Assembly (NCBI RefSeq): GCF_002356415.1
Contig: NZ_AP018338.1
Location: 682,001-746,000, forward strand
DNA length: 64,000 bases
Source of the DNA: Streptococcus oralis subsp. tigurinus
GTDB lineage: Bacteria > Bacillota > Bacilli > Lactobacillales > Streptococcaceae
Direction: 5' to 3'
The notes under the pieces are model-generated. The model was not told where the DNA came from. It saw nothing but the letters and a program-made list of their open reading frames with translations, and made no database searches. Below are positions 9,644-18,067 of this stretch, in pieces; position 1 is the stretch's first letter; every line of letters starts with the position of its first letter. Made by a program: the position numbers and the translations under genes.

Positions 9644-10582
9644 ATGTCAGAAATTTATCTAGCAGGTGGTTGTTTTTGGGGCCTAGAGGAGTATTTTTCA
9701 CGAATTTCTGGAGTGCTAGCAACCAGTGTCGGCTACGCTAATGGCCAAGTCGAAACGACCAATTACCAGTTGCTCAAGGAAACAGACCATGCAGAGACTG
9801 TTCAAGTGATTTATGATGAGAAGGCAGTGTCACTCAGAGAGATTTTGCTTTATTATTTCCGTGTTATTGATCCCTTGTCTATTAACCAACAAGGGAATGA
9901 CCGTGGTCGCCAATATCGAACGGGGATCTATTATCAGGATAAAGCAGACTTGCCAGCTATCTACACAGTGGTGCAGGAGCAGGAGCGTATGCTGGGTCGA
10001 AAGATTGCAGTAGAGGTGGAGAAACTTCGCCACTACATTTTAGCAGAAGACTATCATCAAGACTATCTCAAGAAAAATCCTTCAGGTTATTGTCATATCG
10101 ATGTGACGGATGCTGAGAAGCCATTGATTGACGCCTCTAACTATGAAAAGCCTAGTCAAGAGGTGTTAAAGGAAAGCTTAACTGAAGAGTCTTATCGTGT
10201 TACGCAAGAAGCTGCTACAGAGGCTCCATTTAGTAATGCTTATGACCAAACTTTTGAAGAGGGAATTTATGTAGACATCACGACAGGGGAGCCACTCTTT
10301 TTTGCTAAGGATAAGTTTGCCTCAGGTTGTGGTTGGCCAAGTTTTAGTCGTCCGATTTCTAAGGAGTTGATTCACTATTACAAGGACCTGAGCCATGAAA
10401 TGGAGCGAATCGAGGTTCGTTCTCGGTCAGGAAATGCTCACTTGGGTCATGTTTTCACAGATGGACCTCAGGAATTAGGTGGCCTGCGGTACTGTATTAA
10501 TTCTGCATCCTTGCGCTTTGTAGCCAAGGATGAGATGGAAGAAGCAGGATATGGCTATCTATTACCTTACTTAAACAAATAA
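9644..10582 (+). CDS. msrAB: Peptide methionine sulfoxide reductase MsrA/MsrB fusion
   Basis: 312 residues. MsrA domain (1-150) with the catalytic [10 protein letters not shown] at about 8-17 and [12 protein letters not shown]; MsrB domain (about 180-305) with [23 protein letters not shown] and the catalytic [11 protein letters not shown] near 283-293. It repairs both S and R methionine sulfoxides. No signal peptide or thioredoxin domain is present, so this is the cytoplasmic form. Monocistronic; AAAGGAG precedes the ATG. Confidence 0.96.
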   Translation: MSEIYLAGGCFWGLEEYFSRISGVLATSVGYANGQVETTNYQLLKETDHAETVQVIYDEKAVSLREILLYYFRVIDPLSINQQGNDRGRQYRTGIYYQDKADLPAIYTVVQEQERMLGRKIAVEVEKLRHYILAEDYHQDYLKKNPSGYCHIDVTDAEKPLIDASNYEKPSQEVLKESLTEESYRVTQEAATEAPFSNAYDQTFEEGIYVDITTGEPLFFAKDKFASGCGWPSFSRPISKELIHYYKDLSHEMERIEVRSRSGNAHLGHVFTDGPQELGGLRYCINSASLRFVAKDEMEEAGYGYLLPYLNK

Positions 10583-10731
10583 TACTCTTCAAAAATCTCT
10601 TCAAACTACGTCAGCGTCAGCTTGGATTATATATGTGACTGACTTCGTCAGTTTTATCTACAACCTCAAAGCGTTGCTTTGAGCAACCTGCGGCTAGCTT
10701 CCTAGTTTGCTCTTTGATTTTCATTGAGTAT
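10583..10731 (-). repeat. BOX element (boxA-boxB-boxC), reverse orientation
   Basis: The right end, read on the minus strand, is the boxA start ATACTCAATGAAAATCAAAG; the middle has GACTGACTTCGTCAGTTTTATCTACAAC-type boxB; the left end is a boxC-type CTACGT...GAAGAGTAT. BOX repeats are scattered in pneumococcus and close relatives and form a stable RNA fold. Length here is about 149 bases with a single boxB. It begins right after the msrAB stop. Confidence 0.88.
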
Positions 10732-10793
10732 AAAACTGAGAGGGTGGGCGCTTCCCACTTTCTTCATTTCCAGAATATGAATAGAAGAGATTT

Positions 10794-12518
10794 ATGAAAC
10801 ATTTACTATCTTACTTCAAATCCTATATCAAGGAATCCATTTTAGCACCCTTGTTCAAGCTACTTGAAGCTGTTTTTGAGCTCTTGGTTCCCATGGTGAT
10901 TGCTGGGATTGTTGACCAGTCCTTGCCCCAGAGAGATCAAGGGCATCTCTGGATGCAGATTGGCCTGCTCCTTATCTTTGCAGTGATTGGCGTTTTAGTA
11001 GCCTTGATTGCTCAATTTTATTCAGCAAAGGCAGCGGTAGGTTTTGCCAAAGAATTGACAGACGATCTTTATCGTCATATTCTTTCTTTACCCAAGGACA
11101 GCAGAGACCGTTTGACAACTTCTAGCTTGGTGACTCGCTTGACTTCGGATACCTACCAGATTCAGACTGGTATCAATCAATTCCTGCGTCTCTTTTTACG
11201 AGCGCCTATCATCGTTTTTGGTGCTATTTTTATGGCCTATCGCATCTCAGCTGAACTGACTTTCTGGTTCGTGGTCATGGTTTTCATTTTGACTCTTGTC
11301 ATTGTAGGACTCTCTAGACTGGTCAATCCTCTCTACAGTGATCTCAGAAAGAAAACAGACCAACTGGTTCAAGAAACGCGCCAGCAATTACAAGGGATGC
11401 GAGTTATTCGTGCCTTTGGACAAGAAAAACGTGAATTACAGATTTTTCAAACCCTTAACCAAGTTTATGCTAGATTACAAGAGAAAACAGGTTTCTGGTC
11501 TAGTTTATTAACACCTCTGACCTATCTGATTGTGAATGGAACTCTCCTCGTCATCATCTGGCAGGGCTATATTTCGATTCAAGGAGGTTTACTCAGCCAA
11601 GGTGCTCTCATTGCCCTTATCAACTATCTCTTGCAGATCTTGGTGGAATTGGTCAAGCTAGCTATGTTGATCAATTCTCTCAATCAGTCCTATATCTCAG
11701 CTAAGCGAATCGAGGAAGTCTTTGCTCAAGCTCCAGAACACATCCATTCAGAGTTAGAACAAAAACAAGTTACCAGCAATCAGGTTTTACAAGTTCAAGA
11801 ACTGACCTTTACCTATCCTGATGCAGCCCAGCCTTCTCTAAGAGATATTTCCTTTGATATGACTCAAGGGGAAACCCTTGGTATCATTGGGGGAACGGGT
11901 TCGGGTAAGTCAAGCTTGGTGCAAGTCTTACTTGGTCTTTATCCAACAGATAGAGGAAGCATTTCCCTTTATCGAGATGGATCTAGTCCTCGTAATTTGG
12001 AGGAATGGCGGTCATGGATTGCCTACGTGCCCCAAAAGGTCGAACTCTTTAAGGGAACTATTCGTTCCAACTTGACTCTGGGTTTTAATCGAGAGGTGTC
12101 TGACCAAGAACTCTGGCAGGCCTTGGAAATCGCGCAAGCTAAGGATTTTGTCAGTGAAAAGGAAGGACTCTTAGACGCCCTAGTTGAGGGAGGAGGGCGA
12201 AATTTCTCAGGCGGACAAAAACAAAGGCTGTCTATTGCACGTGCAGTCTTGCGCCAAGCTCCATTTCTCATCCTAGATGATGCGACCTCGGCCCTCGACA
12301 CCATTACCGAGTCCAAGCTTTTGAAAGCTATCCGAGAAAATTTGCCAAATACAAGCTTAATCTTGATTTCTCAACGAACCTCAACTTTACAGATGGCAGA
12401 CCAGATTCTCCTCTTGGAAAAAGGGGAGCTCCTAGCTGTTGGCAAGCACGAGGAATTGATGCAAACTAGTCAAGTCTATCGCGAAATCAATGCATCCCAA
12501 CATGGAAAGGAGGACTAG
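10794..12518 (+). CDS. ABC exporter half-transporter, subunit 1 (degenerate ATP site)
   Basis: 574 residues: six-span membrane domain (1-310) and an ATPase domain with Walker A GGTGSGKSS, signature FSGGQKQR and Walker B LILDDATSALD. The usual catalytic glutamate after Walker B is aspartate (LDD) and the H-loop histidine is glutamine (ISQRTST), so its own ATP site should be poor at hydrolysis. It overlaps the ribosome site of the next gene and must pair with it, as in PatAB or BmrCD-type multidrug exporters. Substrate unknown. Confidence 0.88.
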   Translation: MKHLLSYFKSYIKESILAPLFKLLEAVFELLVPMVIAGIVDQSLPQRDQGHLWMQIGLLLIFAVIGVLVALIAQFYSAKAAVGFAKELTDDLYRHILSLPKDSRDRLTTSSLVTRLTSDTYQIQTGINQFLRLFLRAPIIVFGAIFMAYRISAELTFWFVVMVFILTLVIVGLSRLVNPLYSDLRKKTDQLVQETRQQLQGMRVIRAFGQEKRELQIFQTLNQVYARLQEKTGFWSSLLTPLTYLIVNGTLLVIIWQGYISIQGGLLSQGALIALINYLLQILVELVKLAMLINSLNQSYISAKRIEEVFAQAPEHIHSELEQKQVTSNQVLQVQELTFTYPDAAQPSLRDISFDMTQGETLGIIGGTGSGKSSLVQVLLGLYPTDRGSISLYRDGSSPRNLEEWRSWIAYVPQKVELFKGTIRSNLTLGFNREVSDQELWQALEIAQAKDFVSEKEGLLDALVEGGGRNFSGGQKQRLSIARAVLRQAPFLILDDATSALDTITESKLLKAIRENLPNTSLILISQRTSTLQMADQILLLEKGELLAVGKHEELMQTSQVYREINASQHGKED

Positions 12519-12519
12519 C

Positions 12520-14268
12520 ATGAAACGACAAACCGCAAATCAGACGCTCAAATGTTTGGCCATAGATTTAGCAAGCGATCCCTTCCTCCTTTTCCTAGCC
12601 TTTCTAGGAACTATTGCCCAAGTTGGCTTATCAATTTACCTACCTATCTTGATTGGACAGGTCATTGACCAAGTTCTAGTGGCTGGTTCTTCACCAGTTT
12701 TTTGGCAAATTTTCATCCAGATGATCTTGGTAGTCATAGGAAATACTCTGGTACAATGGGCCAATCCTCTCCTTTATAATCGTCTAATTTTCTCTTATAC
12801 CAGAGACTTGCGAGAGCGAATCATTCATAAGCTCCATCGTTTACCGATTGCTTTTGTGGACCGGCAGGGCAGTGGAGAGATGGTCAGTCGTGTGACCACA
12901 GACATAGAACAGCTGGCAGCCGGCTTGACCATGATTTTCAATCAATTTTTCATTGGCGTTTTGATGATTTTGGTTAGTATTCTAGCCATGCTCCAAATTC
13001 ACCTCCTCATGACCCTCTTGGTCTTGCTGTTGACGCCCCTGTCCATGGTGATTTCACGCTTTATTGCAAAACGGTCTTATCATCTCTTCCAGAAACAAAC
13101 AGAGACCAGGGGGATTCAGACTCAGTTGATTGAAGAATCGCTTAGCCAGCAAACTATTATCCAGTCTTTCAATGCTCAGACAGAGTTTATCCAAAGACTG
13201 CACGAGGCGAATGCCAACTACTCAGGCTATTCTCAGTCAGCTATCTTTTATTCATCAACGGTTAATCCTTCGACTCGCTTTGTCAATGCGCTCATTTATG
13301 CCCTTCTTGCTGGAGTGGGAGCCTATCGTATCATGATGGGGTCCACCTTGACCATTGGGCGTTTAGTGACTTTTTTGAATTACGTCCAACAGTACACCAA
13401 GCCCTTTAATGATATTTCTTCAGTACTAGCTGAATTGCAAAGTGCTCTCGCTTGCGCAGAGCGCGTCTATGCTGTCTTAGAAAGTCCAGAGGTGGCTGAA
13501 ACAGGTAAGGAAGTCTTGACCAGTGACCAAGTCAAGGGAGCCATTTCCTTTAAACAGGTCTCTTTTGGCTACAATCCTGAAAGGATCTTGATTAAGGATT
13601 TGTCTATCGATATTCCAGCTGGTAGTAAGGTGGCCATCGTTGGTCCGACAGGTGCTGGTAAATCAACCCTCATCAATCTCCTCATGCGTTTTTATCCCAT
13701 CAACTCGGGAGATATCTTGCTAGACGGTCACTCGATTTATGACTATACCCGAGCATCATTGAGACAGCAGTTTGGCATGGTGCTCCAAGAAACCTGGCTC
13801 AAGCAAGGGACCATTCATGACAATATTGCCTTTGGCAAACCGGATGCCAGTCGAGAGCAGGTGATTGCTGCTGCAAAAGCAGCCAATGCCGACTTTTTCA
13901 TCCAACAGTTACCCCAAGGCTATGATACCAAACTGGAAAATGCAGGTGAATCTCTCTCTGTCGGTCAGGCTCAGCTTTTGACCATCGCGCGTGTTTTTCT
14001 AGCTATTCCCAAAATTCTCATCCTAGACGAGGCGACTTCCTCTATCGATACACGGACAGAAGTGCTGGTACAGGATGCCTTTGCCAAACTCATGAAGGGG
14101 CGAACAAGCTTTATCATTGCCCACCGCTTGTCTACCATTCAGGATGCGGATCTGATTCTAGTCTTGGTGGATGGTGATATCGTGGAGCATGGCAATCATC
14201 AGGATCTCATGGCCCGAAAGGGCAAGTACTACCAAATGCAAAAAGCGGCAGCATTTAGCTCTGAATAA
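12520..14268 (+). CDS. ABC exporter half-transporter, subunit 2 (competent ATP site)
   Basis: 582 residues from the ATG at 12520, chosen for GGAAAGGAGG seven bases upstream, just after the stop of subunit 1. Membrane domain 1-320; ATPase with GPTGAGKST, Walker B ILILDEATSSID with the catalytic glutamate and H-loop IAHRLST. Its signature is LSVGQ instead of LSGGQ. This fits a heterodimer: one composite site (this Walker A/B with the good signature of subunit 1) is canonical and the other is degenerate. Confidence 0.88.
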   Translation: MKRQTANQTLKCLAIDLASDPFLLFLAFLGTIAQVGLSIYLPILIGQVIDQVLVAGSSPVFWQIFIQMILVVIGNTLVQWANPLLYNRLIFSYTRDLRERIIHKLHRLPIAFVDRQGSGEMVSRVTTDIEQLAAGLTMIFNQFFIGVLMILVSILAMLQIHLLMTLLVLLLTPLSMVISRFIAKRSYHLFQKQTETRGIQTQLIEESLSQQTIIQSFNAQTEFIQRLHEANANYSGYSQSAIFYSSTVNPSTRFVNALIYALLAGVGAYRIMMGSTLTIGRLVTFLNYVQQYTKPFNDISSVLAELQSALACAERVYAVLESPEVAETGKEVLTSDQVKGAISFKQVSFGYNPERILIKDLSIDIPAGSKVAIVGPTGAGKSTLINLLMRFYPINSGDILLDGHSIYDYTRASLRQQFGMVLQETWLKQGTIHDNIAFGKPDASREQVIAAAKAANADFFIQQLPQGYDTKLENAGESLSVGQAQLLTIARVFLAIPKILILDEATSSIDTRTEVLVQDAFAKLMKGRTSFIIAHRLSTIQDADLILVLVDGDIVEHGNHQDLMARKGKYYQMQKAAAFSSE

Positions 14269-14302
14269 GTCATTCCTATCCATTTTAAAATATTAATGAC
14301 AC

Positions 14303-14329
14303 TAAAAGTTGCCTTCGGGTGACTTTTTT
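14303..14329 (+). terminator. Terminator after the ABC pair
   Basis: AAAAGTTGCC-TTCG-GGTGACTTTTTT: a stem with wobble pairs, a UUCG tetraloop and a T run. It overlaps the next promoter. Confidence 0.75.
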
Positions 14330-14337
14330 GTTACAAT
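14309..14337 (+). promoter_or_regulatory. Promoter of the deaminase gene
   Basis: TTGCCT, 17 bases, TACAAT with TG one base upstream of the -10 (extended). The -35 lies within the terminator stem of the preceding operon. Confidence 0.65.
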
Positions 14338-14374
14338 AGCTAGAAAAAATCAAGGCCTTAGAAGGAGAAAAATA

Positions 14375-15634
14375 ATGAAAGTCTATCAGCATGTAAATAT
14401 CGTGACTTGTGACCAAGATTTCCATGTGCATCTGGATGGTATCTTGGCTGTTAAGAATTCTCAAATCTTCTATGTTGGTCAAGAGAAGCAAGAGATTCTA
14501 GATCAAGCTGAGCAGATTATAGACTATCAGGGAGCCTGGATGATGCCTGGTTTGGTCAATTGTCACACCCATTCAGCTATGACAGGCTTGAGAGGGATCA
14601 GAGATGATAGCAATCTCCATGAATGGCTCAATGACTATATCTGGCCAGCAGAAGCAGGCTTTACTCCTGACATGACTACCAAGACGGTCAAAGAGGCTCT
14701 GACAGAGATGCTCCAGTCAGGAACAACAACCTTCAATGATATGTATAATCCCAATGGTGTGGATATTGAAAGAATTTATCAGGCAGTCAAGGCATCTAAG
14801 ATGCGTTGTTATTTCTCACCGACCCTCTTTTCTTCAGAGACAGAAACGACTGCTGAGACTATAAGCAGAACACGATCCATTATAGAAGAAATCTTAGAAT
14901 ATAAAAATCCAAATTTCAAGGTTATGGTAGCACCCCATTCTCCATACAGTTGTAATCAAGACTTGCTGCAAGCGAGTTTAGACATGGCAAAAGAGCTGAA
15001 TATTCCTATCCATATCCATGTAGCGGAGACCAAGGAGGAATCAGGAATTATCCTCAAACGATACGGTAAACGCCCCCTCGCCTTTCTAGAAGAACTAGGT
15101 TACTTAGATCATCCGTCTGTCTTTGCTCACGGGGTTGAACTAAACGAGAGAGAAATTGAACGCTTGGCAACTTCTCATGTGGCTATCGCCCACAATCCTA
15201 TCAGTAATCTAAAACTGGCCTCAGGAATCGCTCCAATCATCCAACTCCAAAAAGCAGGAGTAGCAGTGGGAATTGCGACTGACTCGGTTGCTTCCAATAA
15301 TAATCTAGATATGTTTGAGGAAGGACGGACCGCAGCTCTCTTACAGAAAATGAAGAGTGGAGATGCCAGCCAGTTTCCAATCGAGACAGCCCTTAAGGCA
15401 CTGACAATCGAAGGGGCTAAGGTTCTAGGAATGGAAAAGCAGATAGGAAGTCTAGAAGTCGGCAAGCAGGCAGATTTTCTGGTTATTCAACCTAAGGGAA
15501 AAATCCATCTTCAACCTCAGGAAAATATGCTTTCTCACCTCGTATACGCAGTTAAATCCAGTGATGTTGATGATGTCTATATTGCAGGAGAGCAGGTTGT
15601 CAAGCAAGGCAAAGTTTTGACAGTAGAAATTTAA
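14375..15634 (+). CDS. mtaD: 5-methylthioadenosine/S-adenosylhomocysteine deaminase (amidohydrolase)
   Basis: 419 residues from the ATG at 14375, chosen for GAAGGAGAAA just upstream. Metal ligands of the amidohydrolase fold are seen: VNCHTHSAMTGLRG (about 60-73), HIHVAETKEE, FAHGVEL and ATDSVASNNNLDMFEE. The family deaminates SAH and methylthioadenosine. The TRZ/ATZ label often given to this pneumococcal gene is the wider family. Single gene with its own promoter, upstream of the ribosomal L10 leader. Exact substrate is inferred from family. Confidence 0.82.
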   Translation: MKVYQHVNIVTCDQDFHVHLDGILAVKNSQIFYVGQEKQEILDQAEQIIDYQGAWMMPGLVNCHTHSAMTGLRGIRDDSNLHEWLNDYIWPAEAGFTPDMTTKTVKEALTEMLQSGTTTFNDMYNPNGVDIERIYQAVKASKMRCYFSPTLFSSETETTAETISRTRSIIEEILEYKNPNFKVMVAPHSPYSCNQDLLQASLDMAKELNIPIHIHVAETKEESGIILKRYGKRPLAFLEELGYLDHPSVFAHGVELNEREIERLATSHVAIAHNPISNLKLASGIAPIIQLQKAGVAVGIATDSVASNNNLDMFEEGRTAALLQKMKSGDASQFPIETALKALTIEGAKVLGMEKQIGSLEVGKQADFLVIQPKGKIHLQPQENMLSHLVYAVKSSDVDDVYIAGEQVVKQGKVLTVEI

Positions 15635-15662
15635 AAAAATTTTAAAAAAGTTTGCAAAAATC

Positions 15663-15691
15663 TTGCATTCTTTTTTTGTCTATGCTATACT
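15663..15691 (+). promoter_or_regulatory. Promoter of rplJ-rplL operon
   Basis: TTGCAT, 17 bases, TATACT, with TG one base before the -10 box. Confidence 0.8.
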
Positions 15692-15697
15692 TATATA

Positions 15698-15850
15698 CGG
15701 TTTGAAAAAACTGCCTAAGACAGTAGGGGAGCTCGACTCGTAAAGATCCTACCGAGGACAAAACGTATCATGTAAAAAGAAGCGTATTGTACTTTCGTGT
15801 CTAGGTTTGGGCGCGTTTTTCTTTTGAAAAAATTCCCCAAGCAAAATAAT
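15698..15850 (+). ncRNA. Ribosomal protein L10 leader
   Basis: The transcribed leader has the L10-leader pattern: CTGCCTAAGACAGTAGGGGAGC, then CTCGTAAAGATCCTACCGAGGAC with paired GTAGG/CCTAC, ending in a T-rich stretch after GGGCGCG before the rplJ ribosome site. In Firmicutes this RNA binds the L10-L12 complex for feedback repression. Boundaries approximate. Confidence 0.8.
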
Positions 15851-15869
15851 TACGGAGGTGAACACACTA

Positions 15870-16370
15870 ATGAGTGAAGCAATTATTGCTAAAAAAGCGG
15901 AACTAGTTGACGTGGTAGCTGAAAAAATGAAAGCTGCTGCATCTATCGTCGTTGTAGACGCTCGTGGTTTGACAGTTGATCAAGATACAGTTCTTCGTCG
16001 TGAGCTTCGTGGAAGCGAAGTTGAGTATAAAGTTATTAAAAACTCAATCTTGCGTCGTGCAGCTGAAAAAGCTGGTCTTGAAGAACTTGCATCAGTATTT
16101 GTTGGACCATCTGCAGTAGCATTTTCTAACGAAGATGTTATCGCACCAGCGAAAATCTTGAACGATTTTGCTAAAAACGCTGAAGCACTTGAAATCAAAG
16201 GTGGTGCAATCGAAGGCGCTGTCGCATCTAAAGAAGAAATCGTTGCTCTTGCAACTCTTCCAAACCGCGAAGGACTTCTTTCTATGCTCCTTTCTGTACT
16301 TCAAGCACCAGTGCGCAACGTTGCTTTTGCAGTCAAAGCGGTTGCAGAAAGCAAAGAAGACGCAGCTTAA
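15870..16370 (+). CDS. rplJ: 50S ribosomal protein L10
   Basis: 166 residues from ATG 15870 (GGAGGTG nine bases upstream). Starts [36 protein letters not shown], the L10 fold, with the C-terminal helix for L7/L12 dimers. L10 anchors the ribosomal stalk and, with L12, represses its own mRNA through the leader. Confidence 0.98.
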   Translation: MSEAIIAKKAELVDVVAEKMKAAASIVVVDARGLTVDQDTVLRRELRGSEVEYKVIKNSILRRAAEKAGLEELASVFVGPSAVAFSNEDVIAPAKILNDFAKNAEALEIKGGAIEGAVASKEEIVALATLPNREGLLSMLLSVLQAPVRNVAFAVKAVAESKEDAA

Positions 16371-16445
16371 TCTTAAGCTACGCAGTGTAGCCTAGCTACG
16401 AAAAAAACTATTATAAAATTTAAAACTTATTTGGAGGAAATAACA

Positions 16446-16814
16446 ATGGCATTGAACATTGAGAACATTATTACTGAAATTAAAGAAGCTTCAATCCTTG
16501 AATTGAACGACCTTGTAAAAGCTATCGAAGAAGAATTTGGTGTAACTGCAGCTGCTCCTGTAGCTGTAGCTGCAGCTGGTGCTGCTGACGCTGGTGCTGC
16601 TAAAGACTCATTTGACGTTGAATTGACAGCTGCTGGTGACAAAAAAGTTGGCGTTATCAAAGCTGTACGTGAAATCACTGGTCTTGGACTTAAAGAAGCT
16701 AAAGAACTTGTTGATGGTGCACCAGGTGTTATCAAAGAAGGCGTTCCAACTGCAGAGGCTGAAGAAATCAAAGCTAAATTGGAAGAAGCTGGAGCTTCAG
16801 TTACTCTTAAATAA
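16446..16814 (+). CDS. rplL: 50S ribosomal protein L7/L12
   Basis: 122 residues from ATG 16446 (TTGGAGGAAA just upstream). [33 protein letters not shown] is the dimer domain, followed by an alanine-rich hinge and the C-terminal factor-binding domain ending [10 protein letters not shown]. Its last codons are the ICE attachment core, so insertion leaves the protein intact while its native terminator is displaced to the far side of the ICE. Confidence 0.98.
   Translation: MALNIENIITEIKEASILELNDLVKAIEEEFGVTAAAPVAVAAAGAADAGAAKDSFDVELTAAGDKKVGVIKAVREITGLGLKEAKELVDGAPGVIKEGVPTAEAEEIKAKLEEAGASVTLK
16800..16814 (+). other. ICE attachment site core (attL) in rplL 3' end
   Basis: GTTACTCTTAAATAA, the last bases of rplL. 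I recall this 15-mer (reverse complement TTATTTAAGAGTAAC) as the rplL integration core of ICESa2603-family elements. The sequence after it is ICE-like (repA, methyltransferase), which supports this end as the left junction. The matching right copy is outside the window. Confidence 0.8.
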
Positions 16815-16912
16815 GAGGCATATACCAATTAGAATTCGGAATACTATAGTATCAGCCTTTTAGAATCGTGAACACATTTTAGAAACTGATAAATTAATTT
16901 AGTTTCCTGCCA

Positions 16913-16955
16913 AAAACCCTACCAAAAATTAATTTGGCAGGGTTTTTCTTTTTAA
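16913..16955 (+). terminator. Terminator at ICE left end (for rplJL)
   Basis: AAACCCTACCA pairs with TGGCAGGGTTT (one mismatch), then a T run. It lies inside the ICE and can end rplJL transcription after integration. Confidence 0.85.
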
Positions 16956-16967
16956 TAAAAATATTTT

Positions 16968-16999
16968 GGAGAACAGTTGAATATTGTTCTCCTTTTTTT
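16968..16999 (+). terminator. Second terminator/attenuator before the first ICE gene
   Basis: GGAGAACA (16968-16975) pairs with TGTTCTCC (16985-16992), then seven T. It is 16 bases before the ATG of the first ICE gene, so it may attenuate read-through from rplL. Confidence 0.8.
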
Positions 17000-17015
17000 A
17001 TTTTCTGGAGGGAAA

Positions 17016-17189
17016 ATGACAAAAGAATTACAATCATCACGCTATATCGTCATTTCATTTTTAGTACGTGAAATGGGAATTGACATTGTTGAAGCCATCT
17101 CTCTTATGGCTGAATTAGAAAAAAGTGGCTTGGTTCGCTTGGAATCAAATGGCGATTTAATACTCAAAGAACTTGGAGGAGAGCTATGA
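17016..17189 (+). CDS. Small hypothetical ICE protein upstream of repA
   Basis: 57 residues from ATG 17016, chosen for TGGAGGG just upstream; longer in-frame forms would run through the terminator. Helical, with REMGIDIVEAISLMAELEKSGLVRLESNGDLILKEL, which could be a small winged-helix piece. Its TGA overlaps the repA ATG (ATGA), so it is translationally coupled to the replication initiator and may control it. No family recognised. Confidence 0.65.
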   Translation: MTKELQSSRYIVISFLVREMGIDIVEAISLMAELEKSGLVRLESNGDLILKELGGEL

Positions 17190-17965
17190 AACGAATTACC
17201 GCAAATCAATACCAAACTTCAGAACGGTATTATAAATTACCTAAAATTCTTTTTGAGGATGAGAAATATATGGATATGAAACTAGAAGTAAAGGTGGCTT
17301 ATTCTATTTTAAAAGATCGTTTAGAATTATCTCTCAGTCGTGGTTGGATAGATGAAGAAGGCGCGGTCTATTTAGTATTTTCTAATTCTAAACTGATGAG
17401 GCTGTTAGGTTGTTCGAAGTCAAAATTACTGTCCATCAAAAAAACTCTTAAAGAATATGACTTAATTGATGAAGTTCAACAGTCTTCAAGTGAGAAAGGA
17501 AGACTAGCTAATAAGATTTATTTAGGGGAATTATCTTCTACCCCAGTAGGTAATTCAAACAGGCCTAGTGTTAAAAAAAGACTAGGGCAGGTTGAAAATC
17601 AAACGGCCCCCGTCTCACATTCAGCCCCTAGTGAGACTGAAGTTAGTGAGACTAAATATAGTGAGACTGATTCTTTATTTATTGAGGATGAGGAGGATAG
17701 GAATACTCAACCTATCTTGAAAAGAAAAGTAGAAAAGGTCACAAAATATGATCGAGATTATATTTGGGGATTGGTACAAGATCAATTTAGACGCGAAGGT
17801 TTTTCTGAAACAGCCAGTGAAATTGCTATGACTGATTTTGAGAAAATCTATCAGTATGCTCTAGATAATGTCCGCTTTGTTAGACGTGCGGAAGTGCTTG
17901 CTGAATTTGTGTTTAACGGCTTGTATTCTGTTTGGAATAACCGTGTTAGAAAAGGAGGTGGTTAA
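17186..17965 (+). CDS. Replication initiator protein A (RepA N-terminal domain)
   Basis: 259 residues. Residues 1-115 match the RepA_N winged-helix domain: YYKLPKILFEDEKYMDMKLEVKVAYSILKDRLELSLSRGWIDEEG...YLVFSNSKLMRLLGCSKSKLLSIKKTLKEYDLIDE. The middle (120-190) is low complexity with repeated SETE motifs, and the C-terminal 70 residues form a separate helical domain with DYIWGLVQDQFRREGFSETASEIAMTDFEKIYQYALDNV. RepA_N proteins start plasmid replication. On ICEs they probably support replication of the excised circle. Overlaps the previous ORF by four bases. Confidence 0.88.
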   Translation: MKRITANQYQTSERYYKLPKILFEDEKYMDMKLEVKVAYSILKDRLELSLSRGWIDEEGAVYLVFSNSKLMRLLGCSKSKLLSIKKTLKEYDLIDEVQQSSSEKGRLANKIYLGELSSTPVGNSNRPSVKKRLGQVENQTAPVSHSAPSETEVSETKYSETDSLFIEDEEDRNTQPILKRKVEKVTKYDRDYIWGLVQDQFRREGFSETASEIAMTDFEKIYQYALDNVRFVRRAEVLAEFVFNGLYSVWNNRVRKGGG

Positions 17966-18067
17966 ATGTCGCCAATCGAGTGGATATTAGTTATGCTCAT
18001 TTTCATTTCAAGTGGTTTGACTCTTTGGACATTAATAGTCGATCAGAAAGGGGTAATCAAGAAATGA
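17966..18067 (+). CDS. 33-residue single-span membrane peptide
   Basis: ATG immediately follows the repA TAA and has a strong AAGGAGGTGG upstream. The product is a short peptide starting MSPIEWILVMLIFISS, one hydrophobic span (residues 5-26), ending DQKGVIKK. Its TGA overlaps the ATG of the methyltransferase gene (ATGA), so it probably couples translation of the two. The very good ribosome site and tight packing argue that it is real. Function unknown; such peptides can act on membrane partners or only serve translation coupling. Confidence 0.6.
   Translation: MSPIEWILVMLIFISSGLTLWTLIVDQKGVIKK

Noticed and set aside
16092..16304. Antisense frames in rplJ and rplL
   Set aside because: Biased codon use of ribosomal genes leaves the other frames open; no start signals.
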